In this document: piece by piece, positions 1 to 10,048 of the stretch
How the letters are laid out: each line of letters starts with the position of its first letter
Numbering within the stretch: the first letter of the stretch is position 1
Source: Cyanidium caldarium
Taxonomy: Eukaryota > Rhodophyta > Bangiophyceae > Cyanidiales > Cyanidiaceae
Direction of reading: 5' to 3'
Length of the DNA: 64,000 nt
NCBI GenBank assembly: GCA_026184775.1
Contig: JANCYW010000013.1
Location: 231,001-295,000, forward strand
Program-made: the position numbers and the translations under genes
The notes under the pieces: generated by a model
What the model was told of the DNA's origin: nothing
Seen by the model: the letters and a program-made list of their open reading frames with translations, nothing else
Databases searched by the model: none

Positions 1-418
1 CTATAAACATGCTCCACGTCTCTGGCGAGACCCACACTCCGCCTTGCTAAAACGCTTCAGCGAGCGGTCGTCTCGAGTCACCCACGCCCGCTCAACCCGT
101 CGGGCATCCCCGCCCGCCGTCGTTCACGCTCCGCTTCACCGTGACGCTGCCGTGCAACTTGACAAGCTCCCCCAACTCCAACCGCCGCGCCTACCAAAGT
201 GCGTCCTGTTGCCTGGAGTGTGCGCAATCGTGACGTTGGGCACCAACCACCGACGCCGAACACACCCGCACGCCCGCCTGCTGCTCTCGAAGGCTTCGGC
301 GCGCGTCCTGCAGCAACCGCATCTCGCGCAGGGCGCCGCAGGGTTGCAACGCGCTGACCCGCCCAAGAGGTTGAACGTTCATCTTGAAACGTTTCCGAAA
401 ACGTGGGAGGCGAGCTGA
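1..418. other. Upstream region of the Hsp78 gene
   Basis: No convincing gene is visible. Reading frames here begin with non-ATG codons and have arginine-rich, motif-free translations typical of GC-rich non-coding DNA. The region presumably holds the promoter and 5' leader of the Hsp78 gene that starts at 419. I see no clear TATA box. Confidence 0.4.
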
Positions 419-3028
419 ATGATTCTGCGGGCGTGGAGTAGTCGGCTGGCGTCTCAGATGGGCGGTTTGGCCCGAGCGGCGTCAGCGAGGTGGAGTGGCT
501 GGGAGGCGACAGCTGGCCGACGGACGGGCGCCGGGTCGTCGTCGCGGTCGCTGCAGAGCGCACGAGGCTGGCACCGCCATGCGACGCCGTCCGGTGAGCG
601 AACTGCCGGGGCCTTTGTCTGGGGCGTGCGTGCTGGACCTATTTCTCCTCGACGGCTGCGTTCCTTTGCCTCGGCGGCGGTTGACGGGCCGCTGGGTGCT
701 GGCGGGCAGCCGCAGCCGTGGGTGCAGCCGGAGAACGTGCCCGTGGGGGAGGCACTGAAAAAGTACGGGCGAGACTTGACAGATGCCGCGCAGTTGAACA
801 AGCTGGATCCGGTTATCGGCCGGGACGAGGAGATCCGCCGCACCATCCAGGTGTTGTCGCGTCGCACCAAGAACAACCCGGTGCTCATCGGGGAGCCGGG
901 CGTGGGCAAGACGGCGGTGGTGGAGGGGTTGGCGCAGCGCATCACCAAGGGCGACGTGCCGGAGTCGTTGAAGAACAAACGCGTTGTGGCGTTGGATCTG
1001 GGCGCGCTGGTGGCGGGTGCCAAGTTCCGCGGCGAGTTCGAGGAGCGTTTGCGCGCGGTGCTGCGCGACGTGGAGCAGTTGCAGGGCAGCGTAATCCTCT
1101 TCATCGACGAAATGCACACGCTGGTCGGTGCCGGCGCCGCCGAAGGCAGTATCGACGCGAGCAACATGCTCAAGCCGGCCTTGGCGCGCGGCGACCTGCA
1201 CTGCGTGGGCGCCACCACCCTGAACGAGTATCGCAAGTACATCGAGAAGGACGCGGCACTGGCGCGGCGGTTCCAGCCGGTGCTGGTCACTGAGCCGACC
1301 GTCGAAGACACCGTGAACATACTGCGTGGCCTGCGCAATCGATACGAGGTGCATCACGGCGTGCGCATTGCCGACCGAGCACTGGTAGCGGCGGCGGTCA
1401 ACGCGCATCGGTACATGACCGAACGCAAGCTGCCCGACTCGGCGATCGATTTGGTGGACGAGGCCGCCGCGCGCCTGAAGATGCAACAGGAGAGCAAGCC
1501 GGAGGTGATCGACGACCTCGACCGGCGGTTGATACGGCTCAAAGTGGAGATGGAGGCGCTGCGCAAGGAGCGCGACGCGGCATCGCGGGAGCGACTGCAG
1601 GAGGCGCAACGGCAAGTGCGCGAGCTGGAGTCGGAGCGCGCCGAGCTGATGCGACAGTGGGAGCGTGAGCGGGCGGAGCTGCAAGAGGCCAAGGTGGCCA
1701 AGGCGGAGCTGGAGCGCGCACTACACGAGATGGAGCTGGCGGAGCGGCGCGGCGAGTGGGAGCGGCTGGCGGAATTGCGCTACAAGATCGTGCCGGAAAT
1801 CGAAGCGCGCATCCCGCAAGATGGGTCGCTCACCAGTGAAGCCGCCGCCCTGCCGGCGCTGTCGGCAGCGGCGAGCGGCACTTCATCTCGCGCCGGCGGT
1901 GATGGTGGAAGCGCGGGCAAGATGGTGGCGGACGCGGTCACCGATCGCGACATTTTGCAGGTCATCTCCAAAGCGACTGGCATTCCGGTGCACGCGCTCA
2001 TGTCGGGCGAGAAGGAGAAGCTGCTGCAGCTGGAGGAGCGGCTAAGCGCACGGGTGGTCGGCCAGCGCGAGGCCATTCACGCGGTGGCGGCGGCGGTGCG
2101 CCTGTCGCGCACTGGCCTGCACGCCCACAACCGCCCGATCGGCTCGTTTCTGTTCCTCGGCCCGACCGGGGTGGGCAAGACGGAGTTGTGTCGCGGACTG
2201 GCCGAGTGCCTGTTCGATGACGAGTCGGCCATTTGCCGCCTGGACATGAGCGAGTACTCGGAACGGCATTCGGTGGCGCGGCTGATCGGTGCGCCGCCCG
2301 GCTACGTCGGGTACGAGGAGGGCGGCCAACTGACCGAGTCGGTGCGTCGTCGCCCATACCAGATCGTGCTGTTCGATGAGTTCGAAAAGGCGCACCGGGC
2401 GGTGAGCACGGTGCTGCTGCAGCTGCTGGACGATGGTCGGCTCACCGACGGACACGGGCGCACCGTCGATTTTCGCAACGCCATTGTGGTGCTGACCAGC
2501 AACCTCGGCGCGGACGTGTTGGCGGCGCTGCCGGAGGGCGTGCCGAGCGCGGTAGCGCGCGACGAGGTCATGGCGCAGGTGCGAGCGTACTTTCCGCCCG
2601 AGTTTCTGAACCGACTGGACGACATGATCCTATTCAATCGCCTCGGGCGAGACGTCATGCAGGACGTGGTGCGCGTGCAGCTGCAGACGGTGCAGAAGGC
2701 ACTGCGCGAGCCGGCCGGGCTGCAGTTGGCGGTCAACGACGAGGTGGTGCAGTGGCTGGCGGAGCACGGCTACGATCCGGCATATGGCGCGCGCCCGTTG
2801 CGGCGCGTCATTCAGAAAAACATCCTGGAGCCGCTCTCGTTGCAACTGCTCCGCGGCACCATTCGACACGGTGAGCCCGTGCGGGTCACCGTGGTGCCCG
2901 ATGCCGATGCCGCTTCGCGTCTGGCAGTGTTGCCCAACCACGAGGCGGCGCCCGACGGGTCGGACGTGAGAAAGAACGGTCAGGGAGAAGCTTTGGGAGG
3001 CCGGGAACACACTGCCTCCACCCAATAA
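419..3028 (+). CDS. HSP78: Mitochondrial ClpB/Hsp78-type AAA+ disaggregase
   Basis: An 869-residue double AAA+ chaperone that would extract and refold aggregated proteins with Hsp70. The first ~95 residues are rich in Arg, Ser and Ala with few acidic residues, as in a mitochondrial presequence. Nucleotide-binding domain 1 has Walker A GEPGVGKT at residues 158-165 and Walker B ILFIDE at 226-231. A charged coiled-coil middle domain follows at about 365-470, which marks ClpB/Hsp78 rather than ClpC. Domain 2 has Walker A GPTGVGKT at 581-588 and Walker B IVLFDE at 649-654, where DEFEKAH replaces the usual DEIEKAH. The Clp N-terminal repeat domain is missing, as in yeast Hsp78, so the mitochondrial form is more likely than a plastid ClpB. 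The ATG at 419 is the natural start. AATAAA overlaps the stop codon. Confidence 0.93.
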   Translation: MILRAWSSRLASQMGGLARAASARWSGWEATAGRRTGAGSSSRSLQSARGWHRHATPSGERTAGAFVWGVRAGPISPRRLRSFASAAVDGPLGAGGQPQPWVQPENVPVGEALKKYGRDLTDAAQLNKLDPVIGRDEEIRRTIQVLSRRTKNNPVLIGEPGVGKTAVVEGLAQRITKGDVPESLKNKRVVALDLGALVAGAKFRGEFEERLRAVLRDVEQLQGSVILFIDEMHTLVGAGAAEGSIDASNMLKPALARGDLHCVGATTLNEYRKYIEKDAALARRFQPVLVTEPTVEDTVNILRGLRNRYEVHHGVRIADRALVAAAVNAHRYMTERKLPDSAIDLVDEAAARLKMQQESKPEVIDDLDRRLIRLKVEMEALRKERDAASRERLQEAQRQVRELESERAELMRQWERERAELQEAKVAKAELERALHEMELAERRGEWERLAELRYKIVPEIEARIPQDGSLTSEAAALPALSAAASGTSSRAGGDGGSAGKMVADAVTDRDILQVISKATGIPVHALMSGEKEKLLQLEERLSARVVGQREAIHAVAAAVRLSRTGLHAHNRPIGSFLFLGPTGVGKTELCRGLAECLFDDESAICRLDMSEYSERHSVARLIGAPPGYVGYEEGGQLTESVRRRPYQIVLFDEFEKAHRAVSTVLLQLLDDGRLTDGHGRTVDFRNAIVVLTSNLGADVLAALPEGVPSAVARDEVMAQVRAYFPPEFLNRLDDMILFNRLGRDVMQDVVRVQLQTVQKALREPAGLQLAVNDEVVQWLAEHGYDPAYGARPLRRVIQKNILEPLSLQLLRGTIRHGEPVRVTVVPDADAASRLAVLPNHEAAPDGSDVRKNGQGEALGGREHTASTQ

Positions 3029-3029
3029 A
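3024..3029 (+). terminator. AATAAA poly(A)-like signal overlapping the Hsp78 stop codon
   Basis: The sequence AATAAA contains the TAA stop (3026-3028) of the Hsp78 gene. A similar AATAAA lies 10 bases past the SGF29 stop. Use as a polyadenylation signal is inferred; a site this early would leave a very short 3' UTR. Confidence 0.35.
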
Positions 3030-3338
3030 GTGTACATAGCGCACGCGCGAATGGGTCATTGGTTCTATGGCCATCGACCTGCGAGTGGATGCGTTGCCTC
3101 GCCGTCGTCTGAACGCGATCGCCTGTAGCGACGCGCTTACAACAAGCACCTCCCTGGCGGAGCGTGAACCGGGCCGGTGGGACTCACGCCACTCGTCGTC
3201 AAGAGGCGGGACTGTGTTTGTAGAGCGTCAGACTAGCATCCCAACTCGTCTCCCTGGTTGGGAGCGGTGGCAGTGCTGCACCTCGTCCGTCCATCGCTTT
3301 CCGGTCGCTCTCGGACACGCTGGGCGGCAGCGGAAATC
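3029..3338. other. Intergenic region between Hsp78 and TAF12
   Basis: About 310 bases with no supportable gene. The in-frame extension of TAF12 upstream of 3339 begins only with TTG at 3258, so it is taken as 5' leader. The region should contain the TAF12 promoter. No tRNA or repeat is seen. Confidence 0.4.
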
Positions 3339-3812
3339 ATGTCGCCGGTCAAGTCGGAGGGCGGCGTCAAGGGGCAGAGCGCCGAGGGGACGGACGCCAG
3401 CTCGCAACCACCACCTGCAACGGCCGTTCCCGCGGTCCATCGAGGCGGTCCCGCGGGCGGTGCTGAGGTCGGAAGCTCGGGGCAGTTGTTGCCGCGATCC
3501 AAACTGGAGGCGCTGCTGGAGCAGGTGGCGCCCGGGGAGGAGCTGGAGGACGAGGTGGTGGCGTTACTGCAGGAGCACGTGGAGGACTTTGTGGACAACG
3601 TGTTGGAGTATTCGTGTCGGTTTGCCCGGCACCGCAAGAGCCGTATCGTGGAGGCGCGCGACGTGCAACTGTACTTGAGGAAGCGGTGGCAGATACAGGT
3701 GCCCGGTTACGGGGACGACGAGCGGCCGCAGCGACGACGGGAGGTGCCCACACACGCCAAGCGCCTGGCCGAGGTGCGCAAACAGCGGAGCGAATACGCT
3801 GCGAACAAGTGA
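3339..3812 (+). CDS. TAF12: TAF12, histone-fold subunit of TFIID/SAGA
   Basis: A 157-residue protein whose second half matches the TAF12 histone fold, the H2B-like partner of TAF4 in TFIID and of Ada1 in SAGA. From about residue 51 it reads LPRSKLEALLEQVAPGEELE, followed by a long helix and then FARHRKS and VEARDVQLYLRKRW, the signature of the TAF12 loop 2 and helix 3. The fold ends near WQIQVPGYG at about 125, as in other TAF12 proteins. The first 50 residues are low-complexity and probably disordered. The ATG at 3339 is the first in frame. The gene converges on the NFX1-type gene with 57 bases between stops. SGF29, another SAGA subunit, lies at the far end of the window. Confidence 0.88.
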   Translation: MSPVKSEGGVKGQSAEGTDASSQPPPATAVPAVHRGGPAGGAEVGSSGQLLPRSKLEALLEQVAPGEELEDEVVALLQEHVEDFVDNVLEYSCRFARHRKSRIVEARDVQLYLRKRWQIQVPGYGDDERPQRRREVPTHAKRLAEVRKQRSEYAANK

Positions 3813-3869
3813 AGTGGGGAGCGGGGGCGACGCGCGGTGACCGCTCGGCGCAACGGGCTGCATGCTCCT

Positions 3870-6131
3870 TTACGGTGGTCGCGATACCTGAACACCGCGA
3901 TGCGCTTGCATGTGCAGGGTGAGCAGGGCGGCGTGGCAGCGCTCGGGGGTGGAGAACTGTACAATCTCGCCACCGGACAGGGTGCAGGCGATCACCTCAA
4001 AGTAGCCTGCGTGCGGTTGCAGCGCCCGGTGCCACAGCCGACGGAGCTTGTGATTCGTTTCGCGGGCCGTCGCCAGCGACTCCACGATCGGCACGTCCGG
4101 GTCGACTTTCTGAGCGGCCACTGCGCTCACCACCAATTGGCGCCGGGACGCGCTCTGAGCGTGTTGTTGCTGCGCGGCGCGCTGGCGCGCCCACGCCGCC
4201 GACAGCGGCTGCGGGGGCAGTCGCGACTGTTGCGGCAAATGGGTTACGATGACGTGGCGGTCGGCGCCGCGTCCGACCGACTCCGAACGCAGCCGGTAGT
4301 GTAGCGCGGCCAGTTCGTGAACAGCCGCGCGCAGCCGGGACGAGCACGGTGGCAGTGTGCACATCCAGTCGCGGCGGCGCTGCGCCAATGCCGCGGTGAC
4401 CAAGAGCGGCTCCACCGCCGCCAACGTCTCCGGGTACTCGTCCGCGATGCTCATTAAAAACGGCGAATACTTTTCCTCGGGGACGACCTCCGCCGACGCG
4501 GTCACGACGGTCGAGAGCGCCGTCTGCGACTCGGCGTCGCCTGCCGTTATCTCGCCAACGACACCCGCACCGCTGTCGGTCTTCTCCGCGGTCTGCCGCT
4601 GCTTCTCCTCCTCCTCAGGCTGGTGTTGCTCGCCCGCCACCTCCTCTCTGTCACACGAATGCGCCTCCCCGCAATGCCCGCTCTCCAACGCGTGACAAGG
4701 TTGTGCGCAGCGATGGCGTCCGCAGGAGAGCAGGCGGCCGCACGGCCGATAACAGGCAAACAGCTTGGCGCCGCAAGCCACCCAGCGGCGCTCATGGCCA
4801 CCGAGGCACTCGCGCACCACCAACACCGGGCACCGCGGGCACGATCCCGGATGGCAGCGCCCCAACGAACAGGGATGCGGACAGGCGCGCGGTCGAGTGC
4901 ACGGTTCTGGGCAGTGCGGCAGCGGCGTGCCGCAGTGAACCGGCGGCGGTATTCGGGTCTTACCGCAGGCGCAGGAGAGCGGCTCAGACGATTGCCATTG
5001 GCACGGTGGACAGGCGCCCGAATGGCAACGGACAGCACAGACGTGTGCACAGGCATCGGGCGTTCCGAGTCGCCGCGGCTTGCCGCATACCTCGGGGCAC
5101 GCATGGAGGGCGTCGTCGCAGCACTGGCGCACGCAGCGATGTCGGCCGCAGGAGAGGCGGCGATCGCAGATGCGTCCACAAAACGGCGGTGGTGGTGCTG
5201 TCGCCGGCTGATCGCCCGAGTCGGCCAGGTCGGTGCAGTGTCGCGCCACCAGCGCAGCACCGCAGCGGCAGCGTCGCTGGAGATCGCGCCCGCACCAGAA
5301 GCGCTGTGGGTCGTCTATGCTGCCGCAGCGCAACGCCCACCGCTTTCCATGCTCCACACAGGTCGCGGTGACGGTTTCCTCGCACGGCAGACACGCTTCG
5401 GCGATGTCGTTCTCATCGTCAAGCGGTTGGCGTGCATGACACACACGGCGGCACCGATGACCGCAAGGCAACAGCGCGTTGCACGGGTGGCGGCAGCGCA
5501 GCCACGGCGCCCGACCACTGCGCACGCCCGCCTGGTACTCGCCGCATCGCAGCGCCGTCTTCTGGCGGCCGCAGACACACGACACGGTGACCGTGCCCGG
5601 GCACGGGTCGCACGGCCCGCTGTGACATTCGCGGGTGCAGCCGCCATGTCCGCAGGCGCCACCACCACACACCTGACCGCACGAGCGTGACGCCGCCACG
5701 GGAGCGTTGTGCTCTCCTCGCGCAATCAACGACTTGCCGCAGTGGCAGGTGCTGTACGGTAGCCGTCGCTCCGGGTGCGCACACACCGGGCAGACGCAGA
5801 CATCCGGTCGTCGCGCCGAAGACACCACAGACCGCTGTTGTTGCTCTCGTTGCCACCATGCCTCACAGCATCGCCAGTGCAGCCGCGATTGACAGTGCGA
5901 GCAAGTGAAGCCCGCCTCTGACCGTTGCAACGGTGCCAGACAGATGGGACACTCGGCCTCTGCAGTTCCCTCCCCAGCACCTGTCATGGCAGCGGTCGCT
6001 CTCCCCACAAAACCACTGCTCTCTCCATGAGGCAGCCGCGTCACCGTCGACCTCAGTCGCCTTGATGCTGCGGTAGTCATACTCAACCCGGATTCCCGTC
6101 CGGCCAGCCCTTCTGTCAACTTCGAATCCAT
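3870..6131 (-). CDS. NFX1-type zinc finger protein with RING and R3H domains
   Basis: A 753-residue homologue of the NFX1/FAP1 family, nuclear or cytoplasmic regulators that combine a RING-like finger with repeated NF-X1 zinc fingers. A RING/PHD-like CPIC...CSHC...H...C...CPVC cluster lies near residues 60-115. It is followed by about six NF-X1 fingers, for example CGHRCRRVCH, CGRHRCVRQCC, CHPGSCPRC and CGRHRCAQPCH. Near residue 610 a stretch with RAAVHELAALHY, then SESVGRG and HVIV, matches an R3H single-strand nucleic-acid-binding domain. The Ser/Glu-rich linker before it is acidic. The first ATG in frame is at 6131; a second at about residue 18 is possible. The gene is divergent from the kinase at 6426. 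Ubiquitin-ligase activity is inferred from family only. Confidence 0.88.
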   Translation of the reverse strand: MDSKLTEGLAGRESGLSMTTAASRRLRSTVTRLPHGESSGFVGRATAAMTGAGEGTAEAECPICLAPLQRSEAGFTCSHCQSRLHWRCCEAWWQREQQQRSVVSSARRPDVCVCPVCAHPERRLPYSTCHCGKSLIARGEHNAPVAASRSCGQVCGGGACGHGGCTRECHSGPCDPCPGTVTVSCVCGRQKTALRCGEYQAGVRSGRAPWLRCRHPCNALLPCGHRCRRVCHARQPLDDENDIAEACLPCEETVTATCVEHGKRWALRCGSIDDPQRFWCGRDLQRRCRCGAALVARHCTDLADSGDQPATAPPPPFCGRICDRRLSCGRHRCVRQCCDDALHACPEVCGKPRRLGTPDACAHVCAVRCHSGACPPCQWQSSEPLSCACGKTRIPPPVHCGTPLPHCPEPCTRPRACPHPCSLGRCHPGSCPRCPVLVVRECLGGHERRWVACGAKLFACYRPCGRLLSCGRHRCAQPCHALESGHCGEAHSCDREEVAGEQHQPEEEEKQRQTAEKTDSGAGVVGEITAGDAESQTALSTVVTASAEVVPEEKYSPFLMSIADEYPETLAAVEPLLVTAALAQRRRDWMCTLPPCSSRLRAAVHELAALHYRLRSESVGRGADRHVIVTHLPQQSRLPPQPLSAAWARQRAAQQQHAQSASRRQLVVSAVAAQKVDPDVPIVESLATARETNHKLRRLWHRALQPHAGYFEVIACTLSGGEIVQFSTPERCHAALLTLHMQAHRGVQVSRPP

Positions 6132-6425
6132 GTGCCCCCGCCCGCCAGGCTCCACGGCATCGCTGCCCCGGTGATGTCTGTGCGCGATGCGTGCGCGACG
6201 TCTGTGCGCGATGCGTGCGCGATGTCTGTGCGCGATGCGTGCGCGATGTCTGTGCGCGATGCGTGCGCGATGTCTGTGCGCGATGCGTGTTCGTTTCGCT
6301 TCGAACGCGCGCGCTCATCACCGACCGTGTGTTGTGGAGGAGGTTGTGTGCGCGGGGCACCGGGCAGCTGCGGCCAGCAACGTGGCGGCTGGGAGATCGG
6401 GGAGTGGCAACCTACTTTATGGGCT
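6132..6425. promoter_or_regulatory. Divergent upstream region of NFX1-type and kinase genes
   Basis: About 294 bases separate the start of the minus-strand NFX1-type gene from the chosen start of the kinase. The region probably holds both promoters. It contains a 24-bp tandem repeat (see separate entry). The kinase frame stays open through it to an ATG at 6174, so part could be coding. Confidence 0.4.
6174..6293 (+). repeat. Five-copy 24-bp tandem repeat
   Basis: The unit ATGTCTGTGCGCGATGCGTG plus CGCG occurs five times in a row; the second copy begins ACG and the last ends TTCG. Each unit is itself built of two GTGCGCGATG half-units. The period is divisible by three and the kinase frame reads through it as MSVRDACA repeats. 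It lies just upstream of the divergent NFX1-type gene. Confidence 0.95.
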
Positions 6426-7664
6426 ATGTTTGTGGTCACCACCGGCTTGAAAGGTCAGTCGAGGCGGTCTGGTCTGGGGAGGCGAGCGGGGCGTGGTGGG
6501 GGACGGTGGGCGCGCACACGGGAGTGTGCGGCGCTATGTCCGTTTCGGTGTGTTTGGGGTGGGGAGGGGGTGTGCGGCCGGCGGTCGACGTCGGTGATGT
6601 TAATTCCGGGGGCGTTGGACGTGAACTGGTGGCGCCATGTGCAGGTGGAGTGGCGGTCGGGTGAATTGGCGAGGGGGAATTTCGGGGCGGTGTACGTGGG
6701 TGAGCACCGGCTGAGCGGTGAGCCGTTGGTGGTGAAGGCGGCCAAGGCGGCGGCGGACGGGTTGGCGCAGTCGTTGTTGGAGGTGGAGCGGCACGTGAAC
6801 TGGAAGCTGCAAGATCGGTCGGAGGAGTTGCAGCCGCGGCGCTGGGCCATGTTTCTGGGCAGCGCGCGGGTGTCCAGTCTGGGTGCGCCGCCCGAGCTGC
6901 TGGACGCGTATGCGCCGACGGTGCTGGTGTGGCGGAAAGAGGGCAGCGGCGAGACGTTGGAGGATTACCTGTCGTCGCGTCCGTGCTCGGCGTTGTCGGC
7001 AGCGATCGGCGCCAGCGATGCCGCCGCCCACGGTGCGTCGTTGTGCCGCAGCTCGTTTCGCATTGTGGTGGGCGAGCTGTTGCACGCGCTGACGCAGCTG
7101 CAGGCGGCCGGCATTATGCATCGAGATGTCAAGCCGCGGAACGTGCTGGTGGTGCCGCATGCGGAGGATGGCGCACCGCTCAAACTGATCGATTTCGGGT
7201 CGGCGTGCGAATGGGGCCCGTTCTTTAAGCGCGGCTATCGGGCAGATCACGCTACCTGCGACCCGACGTACGCAGCGCCGGAGATGTTCCTGTCGCCGTT
7301 TCATCCGGACCGTTTCGATGTGTTCTCGGTGGGCCTCATTGGCCTGCGGGTGCTGCTGCCGGCGCTGCGCAGCGAGATGCGTCTGCGAGAGTGCGTCACC
7401 CAGCTGCGCTTCAAGTACCAGTGGGACGTGACCCGCTGGGCGTGCGACGTCGCCGCGCGCGCCGATCAGCAGCCGAATGCGCGCAGCGCCAGTGCCCTGG
7501 GCGTGGATCCGCTGCCGCTGCAACTGTCATCGCTGGCGCAGGATGCTGCTCTGCTGCGCGTGCTGTCGGCGATGCTGCGCGAACGGCCGCGCTATCGCGC
7601 CAGCGCCGCGCAAGCGCTGCAACTTTATGATTTCTCCAATCTGCCGTCCACCGAGACGGCGTGA
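6426..7664 (+). CDS. STN7/STN8-like protein kinase, probably plastid
   Basis: A 412-residue Ser/Thr kinase. The kinase domain begins about residue 65 and has a GNFGAVY glycine loop, VVK lysine, HRDVKPRNVL catalytic loop, DFG and APE motifs. After APE it reads PDRFDVFSVGLIGLRVLLP and then an LR...YQWDVTRW stretch, which resembles the C-lobe of the thylakoid kinases STN7 and STN8 that phosphorylate light-harvesting and photosystem II proteins. I chose the ATG at 6426 because it adds a ~57-residue Arg/Gly/Ser-rich leader that could be a transit peptide; ATGs at 6174 (through the repeat) and 6597 (bare kinase) are alternatives. No membrane segment is obvious, unlike STN7. The STN assignment is moderate; the kinase assignment is firm. 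Confidence 0.75.
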   Translation: MFVVTTGLKGQSRRSGLGRRAGRGGGRWARTRECAALCPFRCVWGGEGVCGRRSTSVMLIPGALDVNWWRHVQVEWRSGELARGNFGAVYVGEHRLSGEPLVVKAAKAAADGLAQSLLEVERHVNWKLQDRSEELQPRRWAMFLGSARVSSLGAPPELLDAYAPTVLVWRKEGSGETLEDYLSSRPCSALSAAIGASDAAAHGASLCRSSFRIVVGELLHALTQLQAAGIMHRDVKPRNVLVVPHAEDGAPLKLIDFGSACEWGPFFKRGYRADHATCDPTYAAPEMFLSPFHPDRFDVFSVGLIGLRVLLPALRSEMRLRECVTQLRFKYQWDVTRWACDVAARADQQPNARSASALGVDPLPLQLSSLAQDAALLRVLSAMLRERPRYRASAAQALQLYDFSNLPSTETA

Positions 7665-7825
7665 CATCGTCGATGCTGGCTTGCGCGCGGTCGCCTCGGC
7701 TTGCGTGATGCTCGCGAGCGTCGGCGCAACCCGGCCCGCGGCCGGTGCCGAAGGATGACCGGTCACGTCGCTTTACGCCCGTGCCCCAAACAGTCCACCT
7801 CTTTTCTTGACCGACCACAGAGGTG

Positions 7826-10048
7826 CTAGGCGATGCGAGCCCGTCGCGACTGTCGCGCCGCGCTCATCGCCTGCTGTTGCCAGTAGGTGTAAATCTGCTC
7901 GGGCGTCTTGGTCGGTATCAGTTGGGCGAGGCGGCGCCAGTCGGCCCCGATTTCCGAAAACGCCTCGGCGAATTGAATCTCCTCCTCGGGCGACCACACC
8001 GCATACGCCGACGCCGCCATGCTCCGCGCCAGCGTCGACGTCGGCCGCTTGTCGATCAGGTCGGCCGCGTCCGACACCTCCGCATCCGATATCGACGGCG
8101 CGCACGGCGTCGACGAAGCCGCCGCCGCCGTGCGCGCCTGCGAGGCCGTCGCGCCGCCCACCGCGGACACCGATGATGGCGGCGGCGGCGGCAGATACTT
8201 GTCTAAATCCAGACGTCGCCGGTTCATGCGGAAAAACTCCAGACACTCCTTGGCGGTGCGCGTGCCCACGAAATTCGCCACCGCCCGGAACTGTGTGCCG
8301 AACCGCACCAGCGCCTGCATCAACATGCCCAGCTCGTCCTCGCTCCACTCCCGCTCGTACGCCGTCAGGATGCCCACCACGCCGCCGCTCGAGGACAGGT
8401 AACTGCGCGGCGGGTCGTGAATGGTGTGCGGGAACGGGTTTTGCAGCGCTGCCAGCGCCGCCGCCTGACTGGGTGGCGCTCCGGCCAGCAGACGTCCGTT
8501 CGCCCGCCGCATCGCCTGGTATTCGCGGTACAGCGGCCGCAGGCCGAGGCGTATCTTGTTCTGAAAGTAGTACGCGACGCAGTCCTCGGTGGTCTTGTGC
8601 TCGAGGAACGAGGCGATCTTGTGAAAGTCCTTGTAGTAGACGAGGAACTTTTCCACCAACACCATCTGCTCGGCCTCGCTCCACGGGTTGATGGCGCGCG
8701 CAAGGTAATGCTCCCGCAGCGGGTCCTCCATGCGCACTGAACCGCCGCCGATGCGGGCGGTGGAGGCCGGCATATCCTCCTCCTCTTGGTCGGGGATGGT
8801 GGCCAGCGAGCGTTGCCAGCGCTCACGTCCGCCGGCGGTGCCGCCGTCCATTTCGATCTCAAAGATGTACGTATCCAGTTCGGCGAGCACCGTCGAGCGC
8901 TGCTGCGGTAGCGTGGAGGTGTCCATGCCACGCGCCGCCATGAACAGGTAGCGGTCCCGCCGTCGCGCGGCTTCCTGTTCCGCCGGCGGACAGGCGGCCT
9001 CGGCCTGCCGTCGGCGCCGGCGCCACGCCTGGTACAGGCGTTGGTAGGTCTGACGCCGGCGCCGATGCCGGGCGGCCAGCACCCGCTGCTGCTGCACCAC
9101 GGCATCGACGATCTCGGGACGGTCCCACGGGTTCAGCGCCCGTATTTCGAATGCGCTGGGGCTGGCCAGCCCTGTGCGAGACGACTGCGTGGAGGAGCGC
9201 GAACGGGCATCATCGTTGCCGCCGCTGATGCCACTTTGGGTGCTGCTGCTGCAGTTCTCGGCGATGGTGGCGCCGCGGCACAGGTCCACCAGGCGGGCGA
9301 TGTCCACGGCATCGGCGCCGGCGGCTGCCCGGTTCTGCGCCAGGATGCGCGCCACGATTTGCGCCAGCGGTGACTCGGTGGCAGTTGGCGCTTCGGCCAT
9401 GGCCGCCTCGCCCTCCACGGTCACTTGGGACATGGCCGCAGTAACACCAGCCGGCGCCTGCAATGCCGACGGCGCGGTCGTCAGGCGATGGCGCTCTCGT
9501 TTCAAGAATTCGACGCGGGCGCCGATCTTCTCCTCCAGAGCGGCCATCTGCGACTCCACCTGGTGAATCTGCTGCAGCAGCTGCTCCTTGTCCGTCTGGA
9601 CGTTCGTCGCGGACACGGTTTGGTGAAGAGGCGGCTGCACCGGAGCAAGTTTCGGTGCGAGCGGGTCGCTCGCGGAGGGCGTTGTGCTCTCGGCCTTGAC
9701 GGTCCGTCTCTCAGTGGCGGCCGGGCTGGCTGTGTTCACCGAGTTGACACCCGGCACCGCGTTCTTGCGCGGTATCGGAGTCGCCTCTGCTGCGGACGAG
9801 TCGGGGTGCTCCCGCCTGTTCCGGACGGTGTGGCTGGGTGCAACGCGCTCTGCTGCTTCTGCTGCCGCAGCGGTGCCCTTGTCGCCGCCCGCTGGCGAAG
9901 CGCACCCGCTATCCCTACCATCACCACGCCTGCCGATAGACACTTCGCCATCGGTCGCTACCAGCACACGCTCGGTGCGCCCGCCGTCTGCAGCGCCCGC
10001 TGGCGGACCCGTCGCCTCGTCCACCGCTCGCGGCGCCTCCCGCGTCAT
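7826..10048 (-). CDS. Three-SANT corepressor-like protein (NCoR/Snt1 type)
   Basis: A 740-residue chromatin protein. A coiled coil at about residues 145-175 precedes a low-complexity centre. SANT/Myb domains lie at about 450-495 (NPWSEAEQMVLVEKFL ... IASFLEHKTTEDC), 564-615 (REWSEDELGMLMQAL ... RTAKECLEFF) and 679-724 (WSPEEEIQFAEAFSEIG ... KTPEQIYTYW). The first is close in pattern to NCoR/SMRT and yeast Snt1 SANT domains, which bind and activate histone deacetylases. Basic helices lie around 340-390. The first ATG in frame is at 10048. It is divergent from the sirtuin gene with ~315 bases between starts. It could instead be another multi-SANT regulator such as a RERE or MIER relative. Confidence 0.72.
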   Translation of the reverse strand: MTREAPRAVDEATGPPAGAADGGRTERVLVATDGEVSIGRRGDGRDSGCASPAGGDKGTAAAAEAAERVAPSHTVRNRREHPDSSAAEATPIPRKNAVPGVNSVNTASPAATERRTVKAESTTPSASDPLAPKLAPVQPPLHQTVSATNVQTDKEQLLQQIHQVESQMAALEEKIGARVEFLKRERHRLTTAPSALQAPAGVTAAMSQVTVEGEAAMAEAPTATESPLAQIVARILAQNRAAAGADAVDIARLVDLCRGATIAENCSSSTQSGISGGNDDARSRSSTQSSRTGLASPSAFEIRALNPWDRPEIVDAVVQQQRVLAARHRRRRQTYQRLYQAWRRRRRQAEAACPPAEQEAARRRDRYLFMAARGMDTSTLPQQRSTVLAELDTYIFEIEMDGGTAGGRERWQRSLATIPDQEEEDMPASTARIGGGSVRMEDPLREHYLARAINPWSEAEQMVLVEKFLVYYKDFHKIASFLEHKTTEDCVAYYFQNKIRLGLRPLYREYQAMRRANGRLLAGAPPSQAAALAALQNPFPHTIHDPPRSYLSSSGGVVGILTAYEREWSEDELGMLMQALVRFGTQFRAVANFVGTRTAKECLEFFRMNRRRLDLDKYLPPPPPSSVSAVGGATASQARTAAAASSTPCAPSISDAEVSDAADLIDKRPTSTLARSMAASAYAVWSPEEEIQFAEAFSEIGADWRRLAQLIPTKTPEQIYTYWQQQAMSAARQSRRARIA

